DNA of 64,000 nt, from assembly GCA_002709695.1 (NCBI GenBank), contig PAQF01000006.1, positions 43,109-107,108 of the forward strand. Reading direction: 5' to 3'. The stretch comes from Candidatus Poribacteria bacterium. Lineage in GTDB: Bacteria > Poribacteria > WGA-4E > UBA9662. The translations under genes and the position numbers were made by a program. Positions 51,451 to 61,463 of this stretch are shown piece after piece; the first letter of the stretch is position 1; each line of letters starts with the position of its first letter. The notes beneath the pieces are model-generated. The model worked only from the letters and a program-made list of their open reading frames with translations, made no database searches and had not been told where the DNA came from.

Positions 51451-52920
51451 ATGTCTCGAAACGTTCTCTTTATCCTCGCTGACCAATTCCGTGCCGATAG
51501 CCTAGGTTGTGTTGGTCATCCTGTTGTCAAAACCCCAAATCTCGATGCCCTCATGGCGGAGAGTACCTTCTTTAAGCAATGCTTTGTTCAGACTGCGCCT
51601 TGCGGCCCAAGTCGGATGAGTATGTATACTAGTCGCTATGCATGTTCCCATCGCGTTTTGAACAATAAAGTACCTCTCATTGACGCACACGAAAATATGG
51701 GTGTTTTTCTTCGCGAGGCCGGATACAAGCCCGCCCAAATCGGATATCACGACTATGCCGTCGACCCAGGGATCCTGCCCGACGATGACCCACGCAAAAA
51801 ACGGCCTAGTTATAACAATGTACAACCAGGTTGGGATAACATCTTATACCATGAATACGATTCCCCAGAATACTTTGAAGACCTCAGGCAAAAAGGTTAT
51901 CCAGAACATCTCCTTAACCACGACGCGATCCACAAACCCAATGTTCCTTCTGAAGGACCAGGTGACCATCTCCCCCTCCGTTATCCTGCATACTACAGAG
52001 AGGAGGATTGTGAGTGTCGATTTGTAACCAACAGAGCTATAGATCATATTAGTTCTAACAAAGAAAATGGATGGGTTCTCAACATCAACTATATCAAACC
52101 ACATCCACCTAACATCTGCTCCGCACCCTACAACGATATGTACGATCCTGCTGATATGCCTCCAGCTAAACGACGCGAAGAAGAATTGCAATCGGAGCAT
52201 CCATATCTTTCACGCATCTATCAAAACCCCAAACTCACATCTGACCGCGACCTGCGTGAAACTCAGGCCAATTATTGGGGTATGATTACCGAACTTGACA
52301 CCTCACTAGGCCTACTCTTTCAAGCCCTCAAAGACACCGATCAGTGGGATAAAACGCTTATTCTCTTTTCCTCAGATCATGGGGAATACTTGGGAGATCA
52401 TTACCTGACCGGCAAAGGGCAACTCTACGATGGCACAATGCGGGTGCCCCTTATCGTACGCGAGCCTTCATCATTAGCAGATATCACACGAGGCCAACAT
52501 CTCGATGGTTTTGTTGAATCCATTGACCATGCACCTACTATTCTTGACTATCTTGGTGTTCCTATCCCCCACCGATTCCAAGGTAACAGTATCTTGAACC
52601 GTGTATGGGGCAGCCAAGATAGCAAAACGGAGATTCATTACGAGAAAGACATCAGTGGTGAAGTGGCCAATATCGTTTCCGACCCCGACTTGAGATTGCT
52701 CTGGGTTATCCGCGACAACGATTACAAATATGTTCAATTTGCCAGCGAAAAAATCCCACCCCTCCTTTTTGATCTTCGCAACGATCCTGATGAATACCAG
52801 AACCTCGCCAATGACCCATCACATATGTCTACTGTCCTCATATACTGCCAGAAACTTCTTCGGTGGCGGATGAAACATGAGGACCAACGCATGGCTCGCT
52901 GGTATGAGACACACTCATAA
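51451..52920 (+). CDS. Sulfatase
   Basis: NVLFILADQFRADSLGCVGHPVVKTPNLDAL; C-G-P-S-R (APCGPSRMSMYTSR). Confidence 0.95.
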   Translation: MSRNVLFILADQFRADSLGCVGHPVVKTPNLDALMAESTFFKQCFVQTAPCGPSRMSMYTSRYACSHRVLNNKVPLIDAHENMGVFLREAGYKPAQIGYHDYAVDPGILPDDDPRKKRPSYNNVQPGWDNILYHEYDSPEYFEDLRQKGYPEHLLNHDAIHKPNVPSEGPGDHLPLRYPAYYREEDCECRFVTNRAIDHISSNKENGWVLNINYIKPHPPNICSAPYNDMYDPADMPPAKRREEELQSEHPYLSRIYQNPKLTSDRDLRETQANYWGMITELDTSLGLLFQALKDTDQWDKTLILFSSDHGEYLGDHYLTGKGQLYDGTMRVPLIVREPSSLADITRGQHLDGFVESIDHAPTILDYLGVPIPHRFQGNSILNRVWGSQDSKTEIHYEKDISGEVANIVSDPDLRLLWVIRDNDYKYVQFASEKIPPLLFDLRNDPDEYQNLANDPSHMSTVLIYCQKLLRWRMKHEDQRMARWYETHS

Positions 52921-52974
52921 TTTCGATGAATTTTGATTAAAATAAGGGAATTTTGTTTTCAAGGGGAAAATGTG

Positions 52975-53373
52975 ATGCCGAAACGCAGTATTGAATTAAT
53001 TGAAACAATGGCTCTATTGATCGAAATGCAGTTTAAGTCTTGTTGTTATGGTGTTTTTGGTATAGAGCCAATGGTTGAACAAATCAGTGAGCCTTTTCTT
53101 AAAAAAAGTTTAATGATGTTTCTTTATGGATATAACTCTGAAGGCATACGTATGACCCTAACGCCTGAAGTCGGTTCCACTGATGTCTATAGAAATTTAG
53201 TAATAGAAGGTGTCATAATGTTAACTAACCAGTTTGCTGACAATCCAACAGTAATGCTAAAAAAATTCAAGTCAGCTCTTACCCCCGAAGATCAAACCAA
53301 ATTAGATAGCATGGCAGGGAAAATGGTCGAAGAGTGGGAAGAGATGTGCAAAAGAGGCGAGGTGGTTTTCTGA
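52975..53373 (+). CDS. Hypothetical protein
   Basis: Complete ORF with AAGGGGA RBS; start MPKRSIEL preferred (ORF track begins at 52933). Confidence 0.6.
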   Translation: MPKRSIELIETMALLIEMQFKSCCYGVFGIEPMVEQISEPFLKKSLMMFLYGYNSEGIRMTLTPEVGSTDVYRNLVIEGVIMLTNQFADNPTVMLKKFKSALTPEDQTKLDSMAGKMVEEWEEMCKRGEVVF

Positions 53374-53814
53374 GGTCCCTCTTCTGAGCCGTGAGCTCTT
53401 TTTGTCCAGTAATGTTAATCCTGAAAGACTTATAAAATTGTAGTTAGATGATGAAAATTCTCTGCTGATAAGTCAATCTAATATCCTAGTACTTAAAATC
53501 AGAATTCAGGATATTCCTTAGTTAGTCAAAGCCAGTATTGTGACTTGAGTCTCAAATTCCACGATGATCATTTCAACAATTTGGAGTCCTAGTGAAAAAG
53601 GTATTGCTATCATAGGCAATGATGACATTTAATGACCTATGTCATCTATGTCAATAAACAGCTACAAATTGCTTAAACCCGAGTTATCTACTACCTAGAA
53701 AAGTAGAGGTGTGAAAGCTTAGTTTTGAACTAACATGCCTAGGGTTGATTCGGACGATCGGGCGTTTGAAAGCTCAAAAAACACTTTCATATTGCAAACC
53801 AAAAAGAGGCGATA

Positions 53815-54894
53815 ATGCACCTGAAACCTGACCTACTTGTCCTTGATGATGGCTCACCTGTTAACGCCAATTCCTGGTTTCGCCGGCGTCAAGAACTAGC
53901 TAATAATATCATCCCACACGAATTCGGTGGGATGCCACCACAGCATGAAAGCATCGATATCATCCGTCGTGCCCACAGCAAGGTTCGCGATTGGCCTGGC
54001 GTCCAGTATGCTATTTACGAAATCAACGTTCAATTCCCAGAGAACCACGCGATTTCATTAACATTATCGCTTTGGATACCGCCTGGAGACGGTCCCTTTC
54101 CCACTCTGCTGGATGGCGATGGTTGTTGGCGTTATTTCAACGATCAGGTTATCTATAGCATCCTGCAACGTGGTAACATTGCGGCTAGCGTTGACCGAAC
54201 CCAAGCCGCCGCCGACAACAAGGATACCTATCGGAATACAGGCCTCTACCGGTTCCTTCCTGAAGCTAAATTCGGTGTTTGTCCTGCTTGGGCTTGGGCC
54301 ATTCACCGTTGCGTAGATGCATTAGTAACTCTCAAAGCAGTAAGAAGCGAAGCCATTGCTATCACAGGTCACTCTCGAGGTGGTAAAACTGTCCTTCTAG
54401 CGGGTGCCACAGATAAACGAATTGCTATCACTAACCCCAATAACTCCGGTATTGGAGGAGCGGGACTTAACCGCCTAAAAATGAAAGGCAGTGAAGTCAT
54501 CGACAGTTTCTTTTGTTCAGGTAATATCTTTTGGTTCGGTAAGGAGTTTGCAGCCCACCGTCACCGTGATACCGAACTTCCATATGACAATCACTATCTG
54601 CACGCACTCATCGCTCCCCGAGGACTATTGCTCACCGAAGCATACGAAGACCATAACGCCAATCCAGCTGGAACCTACGCCGCTGCCCTGTCTGCACGAC
54701 AGGTTTATCAGATGCTTGGCAAAAAAGAGGCCATTGGTTGGGCCTATCGGGAAAGTGGGCACGCCCATCTGCTGGAGGACTACAAGGCCTTGTTGGATTT
54801 CATGGACTTGCATCTGCATAATCGGCAGTTGGAACGCGACTTCCAGCGCAAGCTATACCCTAATCTGGACGTAATTCTTGGAGAGAGTCAATGA
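53815..54894 (+). CDS. Alpha/beta hydrolase, CE15 glucuronoyl-esterase-like
   Basis: AITGHSRGGKTVLLAGATDKRI; GIGGAGLNRLK; ELPYDNHYLHALIAPRGLLLTEA; GHAH near C-terminus. Confidence 0.8.
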   Translation: MHLKPDLLVLDDGSPVNANSWFRRRQELANNIIPHEFGGMPPQHESIDIIRRAHSKVRDWPGVQYAIYEINVQFPENHAISLTLSLWIPPGDGPFPTLLDGDGCWRYFNDQVIYSILQRGNIAASVDRTQAAADNKDTYRNTGLYRFLPEAKFGVCPAWAWAIHRCVDALVTLKAVRSEAIAITGHSRGGKTVLLAGATDKRIAITNPNNSGIGGAGLNRLKMKGSEVIDSFFCSGNIFWFGKEFAAHRHRDTELPYDNHYLHALIAPRGLLLTEAYEDHNANPAGTYAAALSARQVYQMLGKKEAIGWAYRESGHAHLLEDYKALLDFMDLHLHNRQLERDFQRKLYPNLDVILGESQ

Positions 54895-54983
54895 TTTAGG
54901 CCACAACAGAGTAGTTTTTCTGCACTTGGATAGACAGTTAACATCTTTAGTGCCCCGTTAAAACGGCAACCCAACCCTTGTAA

Positions 54984-55595
54984 AAACATCATATAGTCGA
55001 TGTCAAACAGAAGGAATCTAAATTAGCGAAGAAAGTACATCAGGTCAAATTCGTAAAGGAAACAATACAAAATGCTTACGTTTCATCGACCAAAGCTAAG
55101 AAGTTCGTTCGAACCAACTTTCCAACTGGAATAGAAGACCCGGAAGCACTCAAGGTGGATTTTACAGGTAAGGACAACTATGTTATTCTGAATAACCGCG
55201 GTCGAGGGCACTTTGTGGGGACAAGCTTCTTTATGGTCCAAAAGCGACATATTCCAAAAAATGTGGAGTCAGAGAGTGTTGGCGCTATTTGTGAAAGTAA
55301 TGAGATGATCTTCATTGATGATGACCCTGAGCAAACGCAGATTGGTACTGGAACAGAGGACTACTTGAATCAGAACTACTGGGTTCATGACCATATCTAT
55401 CCCTTTGATGGAAACCGACAGGGCTACAGAGCGTGCTATCGGATGCATATTTCGGATTGTATACCCTTTTCAGAAAAGATTGCAGTTACCATTGAGCATG
55501 GTGCTGGTAATACTCATTTTATTGACTATTCCAGTGTCGCATACTGGTATCAAGAGGCAAAACCGTGGATAGATTCCGGCGGTTTCGGAATTTAG
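54984..55595 (+). pseudogene. C-terminal remnant of a DUF2961-like protein
   Basis: NYVILNNRGRGHFVGTSFF...EMIFIDDDPEQTQIGTGTEDYLNQNYW; open frame continues upstream to TAA at 54981 without an ATG; N-terminal half absent. Confidence 0.6.
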
Positions 55596-56091
55596 GACTA
55601 GGAAACGATCAATGCGACCGACTTTTCTCTAGGTAAACACTATATTGATCTCAGTAGTATGATCTATTATGCGTTTGTCTTGTGCAGGGTACTTGGATTG
55701 TGTTTTGCCCTGTGTATACGTTCGATTACCCAACAGCATCTCTTTACAGTTGAGTCCTTTAAAATACCAAAGACGCTGAAAACCTTGATTAAACTCAGAT
55801 GATTGCAGGTTATATGCAACTGGGGCCGATAGCACAAAAATGTTAGTACATCTCACATTAAAGAGAGGAAAGACGAGAAAAAGAATATCAACTAGCAAGG
55901 ATTAGTTGTTATTCCCAAAACTCTATAGGAAAAACGAGCCAGAGGGAACTTTCACTTGTCTTCTGGGCCCACGATCAACCTACGGTGTTACGTACAATAC
56001 ATTAGACAATTTACCTAGCACAAGAGATCAGCTACCAATACAGCGTAAAGACCTGCACGAGCTCAACTCGTGAACAGGAGGAGAGTAACCT

Positions 56092-56877
56092 ATGAAACTC
56101 AGCATTGAAGACCTCCGTTTTTTCAAGGGAAATGGATATCTGATCAAACGTCGCGTACTTGATAAGGTTCTCATGGCCCAGGCTCGGGAACGTTTTTGGG
56201 ATTATACACCCGAAAGATTCTCGAAGGACAAGCCCAGTAGTTGGATTGGACCTATCCGTCCCGAGGAAGAAGAAGAAAAAACAGCAACTGCCCCAAACGA
56301 GAGCAGAGGATTCCGCCTGCATTACAGAACGATAGGTAGCGAATCATGGATGGTACGCCTTCTAGCTAAAGACCCAGCCGTCTGGAGTATGGCTGAACAA
56401 ATGCTTGGGGCTGGGCAACTAACCGACCCCAAAGGGATTCGCGGTATATACTCAACTCTACCCTATGGCAGCCATCCCCTACCTTCAACTACTTGTCACA
56501 CAGACGCTCACCCATTCCATCTGGGCATTGTCGGCTATATCGACGATGTAGCTCCAGGTGGTGGAGGTTTCACCGTCTGGCCTGGCAGCCACAAACGATT
56601 TTACTACGCATTTAAATCGCAGTACCGTAATGAACCTACGGAAGAGCATTCCGTTATTCGCGAGTACTATAATGGCAAACAGCCTGTTGACTGTTATGGA
56701 GAGGCCGGTGACATTGTGTTTTGGCACCACCGTTTGGCTCATACAGGTCCACCAAACACCACACGGCGAATTCGCCGAGCTGTTCTATATGAGTTTACAA
56801 AGCAAGATATAGAACAAGCACAACTGAAACCACCACAAAAGAATATGTGGCATGACTGGTCATCCCAATTTAGCTAA
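56092..56877 (+). CDS. PhyH-like dioxygenase (HTD motif)
   Basis: FFKGNGYLIKRRVLD; TTCHTDAHPFH; GGGGFTVWPGSHKRF; AGDIVFWHHRLAHTG; GGAGG RBS upstream. Confidence 0.92.
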   Translation: MKLSIEDLRFFKGNGYLIKRRVLDKVLMAQARERFWDYTPERFSKDKPSSWIGPIRPEEEEEKTATAPNESRGFRLHYRTIGSESWMVRLLAKDPAVWSMAEQMLGAGQLTDPKGIRGIYSTLPYGSHPLPSTTCHTDAHPFHLGIVGYIDDVAPGGGGFTVWPGSHKRFYYAFKSQYRNEPTEEHSVIREYYNGKQPVDCYGEAGDIVFWHHRLAHTGPPNTTRRIRRAVLYEFTKQDIEQAQLKPPQKNMWHDWSSQFS

Positions 56878-57183
56878 AAGTATCAACTAACCGGGAAGGT
56901 CTAAGCTTTTTCGTCTAAACTGATGCCAGACTTGTATCCTCTGGAGTAGATCTTCTACTGAAAAATTAATAATAATGAGTACAAGAACAATATTCTAGCA
57001 ATACTAGTTTGATATGCGTATTTTTACGCATTTACTGCAGAAAAACCAGATATACGAAGCAAAGCAGTATTCTTTTCAGTTGTATTATTGGTGATAGCAG
57101 CTATCTTAATATTTTTTGATCTCGTTTAATTTTTACGTTTTCAAAAGGGGACCAAGAGAGGTTCCAAACAGGAGGAGCTTGTT

Positions 57184-58491
57184 TTGAGTCGGAAGCCAAA
57201 TTTTATTGTGATGTTTTTAGATGATTCAGGCTGGGCGGATTTTCGTCCATTTTGGGAAACAAAATATCCAACACCCCATGTGGAAAAGTTAGCAGAAGGT
57301 GGTTGTTGTTACAATCAATTTTATGTGCCACAAGCCATTTGTTCGGCTTCTCGTGCGTCGTTGTTGACAGGATGCTATCCTGGTCGGCACAAAGTTTATG
57401 GTGCACTTCCTCCGAGGGCGCGTGGATTAGACCCAAGCTTTTTGACGATTGCTCAGATCTTGCAGCTTTCGGATTATACAACAGGTGTATTTGGCAAATG
57501 GCATATTGGTGACCATGAAGAGACGCGTCCACCAGCAAAGGGTTTTGATGAATCCTCGGGATTGATGTATTCTAACGATATGTGGAAGTACCATCCTCAG
57601 AGTCGACATTTTGACAAATTTGAATTGCAGTTTTGGAAAAATGGCAAGATCGAGATTGATGATGTTACACCGGAGCAACAGCGGAATTTAACGACATGGT
57701 ATGCTGAGCACGCAGTTGATTTTATTGAGCGAAATGCTGACAATCCATTTTTTCTGTATATACCACACAATATGCCACATGTGCCCCTCTTTTGCAGCGA
57801 TAAGTTTGAAGGTAAATCAGGAGAAGGATTGTACGCCGATGTAATGATGGAGATCGACTGGTCGGTGGGGCAGATTATGGATGCGTTAGAGCGCAAAGAT
57901 GTAGCAGATGATACGGTTTTTGTGTTTACATCAGACAATGGCCCTTGGGTATCATATGGCAATCACGCGGGGTATACACCTTATCGCGAAGCAAAGGGAA
58001 CGGGCTTTGATGGGGGAACACGTTCGGCATGTGTCATCAAGTATCCTAATGGTATTCCTGCAGGACAGTGGTCGGATCAAACATTTTGTTCAGTGGATTT
58101 GTTGCCAACGTTCGCGAAGTTAGCAGGTGCAAAGTTGCCCGATTATGAGATCGATGGAGTGGATGTGTACGATATTATCACGTGTCAACCCAATGCAACT
58201 AATCCACATGAGTATTATCCTGTGTCAACGGGGCGCAACTTTGACGGAATAGTTAGTGGAGATGGTAAATGGAAATTGCATTTGCCACACAGTTATCGTA
58301 CGCTTGTCAGAGCAGGTGATGATGGAAAACCTGGTGAGTATGGAACGGCTAAAATTGAGTTATCGCTTTTTGATATGGAGAATGATCCTTATGAGGCAAC
58401 TAATGTGATTGATCAACATCCCGAAATAGCTCAAAAGCTTCAAGCATGGGCTGAGAGTCATCGAAACAGATGGTGGATGGAGAGAAACTAA
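57184..58491 (+). CDS. Sulfatase
   Basis: NFIVMFLDDSGWADFRPF; C-S-A-S-R (ICSASRASLLTG); GGAGGAG RBS before a TTG start. Confidence 0.94.
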   Translation: MSRKPNFIVMFLDDSGWADFRPFWETKYPTPHVEKLAEGGCCYNQFYVPQAICSASRASLLTGCYPGRHKVYGALPPRARGLDPSFLTIAQILQLSDYTTGVFGKWHIGDHEETRPPAKGFDESSGLMYSNDMWKYHPQSRHFDKFELQFWKNGKIEIDDVTPEQQRNLTTWYAEHAVDFIERNADNPFFLYIPHNMPHVPLFCSDKFEGKSGEGLYADVMMEIDWSVGQIMDALERKDVADDTVFVFTSDNGPWVSYGNHAGYTPYREAKGTGFDGGTRSACVIKYPNGIPAGQWSDQTFCSVDLLPTFAKLAGAKLPDYEIDGVDVYDIITCQPNATNPHEYYPVSTGRNFDGIVSGDGKWKLHLPHSYRTLVRAGDDGKPGEYGTAKIELSLFDMENDPYEATNVIDQHPEIAQKLQAWAESHRNRWWMERN

Positions 58492-58745
58492 CAGAATGGG
58501 TTTTCATAACATTTTTATTATGAAGAAAGGCATTAAGGCTGATATAACTGAAAATCACCTGTCCACTTTTGAAAAAGGTCAAAATAGTGAAAGTAACAAC
58601 ATTCCTTGCAACTCTGTATTTTTTCTCAGTCTTAGGTTTAGAACACGTCTTGATACTTATTTAGAATTTTGATAAAGAGGCAGACGTGTAGTCTTTGAAA
58701 AACACTAATATCATCTATTTCTATTATCTTCATCCATAATTTCCC

Positions 58746-59000
58746 CTATAGAGCATTCAATGTTTCAATTTCCTCTACTGACAAATCAGCGGTAAGAACC
58801 GATAACATCATACGTTTTAGTTTGTCAATTTCATCTTGTGGCCAATCAAAATCATCTACAAGGAATACAACAGGGTCATCATGTGGCAATCCATTCTCTT
58901 GAAGTTGCACTGCAAATACATCTCCATCTTCCATGAAGAAACCATATCCCATATCTTTCAGAATGAACCACCTTGTACCATCCTGACCAGTAACTATCAT
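58746..59000 (-). CDS. Small acidic hypothetical protein
   Basis: 84 aa complete ORF, GGAAAGGA-type RBS upstream. Confidence 0.55.
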   Translation of the reverse strand: MIVTGQDGTRWFILKDMGYGFFMEDGDVFAVQLQENGLPHDDPVVFLVDDFDWPQDEIDKLKRMMLSVLTADLSVEEIETLNAL

Positions 59001-59314
59001 CTATACCATCCTTTCCTTAATTGTTGATTGCACAAAAAACCTAACTCAAATACAACTTGACTGAGTCATAGAATCAACCATTTACATTCAAGGGATCCAA
59101 AGGTGTTGAAGCTTTGTTTTCACTAGGCTTTAAGAATTCGTAACAGTTCCAGTAGCTGCCCATTCACAACCACGAACCAATAGTGTTGAACTTATTCATG
59201 CGGAGTGTTTTTGCCTTTAAATGAGGTGCAAAGGACTATTTGCATCCTCGAAAATATCTACAACCTCCGATTAGGACTCAGTTAGAAATAAGAGATAATA
59301 GAACTTTCACACTA

Positions 59315-61069
59315 TTAAACCAATTTTTCCATCCATGAATCACATATATTGGATGACAAACTGATTTCCATACTTGGTAAATAATACTGACCTGCTTCTT
59401 GTAAGGCCTGCTCTATTTTTGGCAAGAATTCTTTAGCTTGTTCAGTTGGAATTTCAACCACTACTTCATCATGAATGAAGGCTACCAATTTCCCTTTTGT
59501 GCCTTTCAAAACTTGGCAGACTTTATAAAGTCCCAATTTTGCAATGTCCGCTGCGGACCCTTGAATAGGAGTATTTAGTTTCTCTGTATAGCTAGCCGAT
59601 TTCCTGTGACCGAACTTCGTAGGAGGAAATTCTTTGCGCCTGCCCGAAAGCGTTCTTGTTTCGTACTTCCTTCCTTTTGTAGCTCTCTTAATATAAATAG
59701 CAATTCCAATAAATCTTTTTAGGAACCTTTGCTTGAATTCTTCCATTTCCGACTTATTAACTACTAATCCTTTTTGTTGAAGATGTTTGACAAGATTATC
59801 GACCCCAGCCCCATATACTAAGCCGAAATTGAGTGTTTTAGCTATCTCTCTTTCATCCGTTGATATTTGATCCATCTTCTTTCGTGTAACAATAGAAGCA
59901 GTCAACTTGTGGAAGTCAGTTCCTTGATTGAGGGCTTCAATCATCTTGAAATCCTGAGCTATCTCCGCCAAGACCCTTAGTTCAATTTGCGAGTAGTCCA
60001 CGACTATTAGTTTATAGCTGGATTTTGGCCTGAAGCAGTTTCGCAAATTCCCAGTAACAATACTCTGAATATTTGGTTTTCGGCATGACATTCTGCCGGT
60101 ATTGGCTCCCAGTTGAAAATAGTCTGCGTGAAGCCGACCAGTTATGGGATGGATTGATGAAATTAACTTCTCTCCATATGTGGATTTTAATTGCTCAATT
60201 TTTCTATATTCTAGGATATTAGAGATCACGGGAAGTTCCGCATGTTGATTCAAAGCTTCTCTATTAGTTCCATTTACAACGATACCAGCTTTGAACAAAG
60301 CTTCTTTCAGTTGTTGGGGCGAATCGAGATTTATTGGGCCTAAATTGTCAATGATCTCCGCTCCTAATTTCTGATGCTCCACCGCCAGTTGATGCAGGTA
60401 CTGATCCAATCTTTGCCTGTCCAATCCAAATCCTGCTAGTTCCATTTGAGCAACAGCATGGACGGTATCAAACTCCAATTTGGCTACTTTTCTCATTTTG
60501 TTGTGTCTTAACTCCGCCCTCAATTTATCGTAAAGTGGAATTAAGTATTCAACATCGTTACTGGCATAAGCCAATTGGCTAGCCCTTAACTCTAGTTGGT
60601 TCCAATCCGATCTTTGCTCACTTTTGTCCATTTCAATGGAGAGATATCTCTCTACTAAATCCGAAAGCTTATGTTTTAGTTGGTGTCCCGCTGCTAACAA
60701 TTGACTAGCCAGCATTGTATCGAAAATGACACCATTTATGTCAATACCCAAATGATAAAAGAACTTCAATTCAAATTTAGCATTATGAATAATTTTGATA
60801 GTGGATAATTTAAACAATGGTTCTAATAACTCAATCCAATTGTTTATAGCATAAGCATCGATTAATAAATTGGAAGCGTCTTTGGATGATAATTGAAGTA
60901 AACGAATTCGGTTTTGGTAGGGGTCTAAGCCCGTCGTTTCAATATCTAAGCCTATTTCATCTGCTGTTAGATAAGAGGAAAGTTGAGCTTCTAATTCAGT
61001 TGAACTATTGATATATTTATATTCAGATTTTGACTCAATAGGAAAATCAAATAGTAAATTGCCTGGCAT
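59315..61069 (-). CDS. Family A DNA polymerase with 3'-5' exonuclease domain, no 5'-nuclease domain
   Basis: DEIGLDIETTGLDPYQNRIRLLQLS (DEDD exonuclease); VVDYSQIELRVLAEIA, EREIAKTLNFGLVYG, NTPIQGSAADIAKL, FIHDEVVVEIP (PolA motifs). Confidence 0.94.
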   Translation of the reverse strand: MPGNLLFDFPIESKSEYKYINSSTELEAQLSSYLTADEIGLDIETTGLDPYQNRIRLLQLSSKDASNLLIDAYAINNWIELLEPLFKLSTIKIIHNAKFELKFFYHLGIDINGVIFDTMLASQLLAAGHQLKHKLSDLVERYLSIEMDKSEQRSDWNQLELRASQLAYASNDVEYLIPLYDKLRAELRHNKMRKVAKLEFDTVHAVAQMELAGFGLDRQRLDQYLHQLAVEHQKLGAEIIDNLGPINLDSPQQLKEALFKAGIVVNGTNREALNQHAELPVISNILEYRKIEQLKSTYGEKLISSIHPITGRLHADYFQLGANTGRMSCRKPNIQSIVTGNLRNCFRPKSSYKLIVVDYSQIELRVLAEIAQDFKMIEALNQGTDFHKLTASIVTRKKMDQISTDEREIAKTLNFGLVYGAGVDNLVKHLQQKGLVVNKSEMEEFKQRFLKRFIGIAIYIKRATKGRKYETRTLSGRRKEFPPTKFGHRKSASYTEKLNTPIQGSAADIAKLGLYKVCQVLKGTKGKLVAFIHDEVVVEIPTEQAKEFLPKIEQALQEAGQYYLPSMEISLSSNICDSWMEKLV

Positions 61070-61463
61070 TATTATTTACAAGCTCCCAACTCTAACTATT
61101 AACTGTCATTTTTTTAGGAATCCAGTATCTAAGATTTTCCATCAACGAGGTGGCCAATTCCAAATTGTTTTTTCTCAAATTCTGCGTGGTTTTCAATCTT
61201 TGTTTCACCATTTTCTTTTACTAAATTGATGAATACACAATCCTGATGTCCCCCTAGCATCTGAGCTAAAAGCAAAGAATGACCAAGCTGACTACTTCAT
61301 CGACTGATAACCATACTGGTAGTCAGCAACCCTCAATCAAATCGAACGGATTAATTTTTACCATCTTTATACTTGCTATTTGTGTTATTGAGCTCTGATA
61401 GTCTTGCATGAGCTGACTCCTCAGTCTAGAGTTAGGATAAATCATTGACGAGAATCTAAGTCG

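Noticed and set aside
57014-57031. ATGCGTA-TTTT-TACGCAT palindrome upstream of the 57184 sulfatase
   Set aside because: Short, single copy, no clear promoter context
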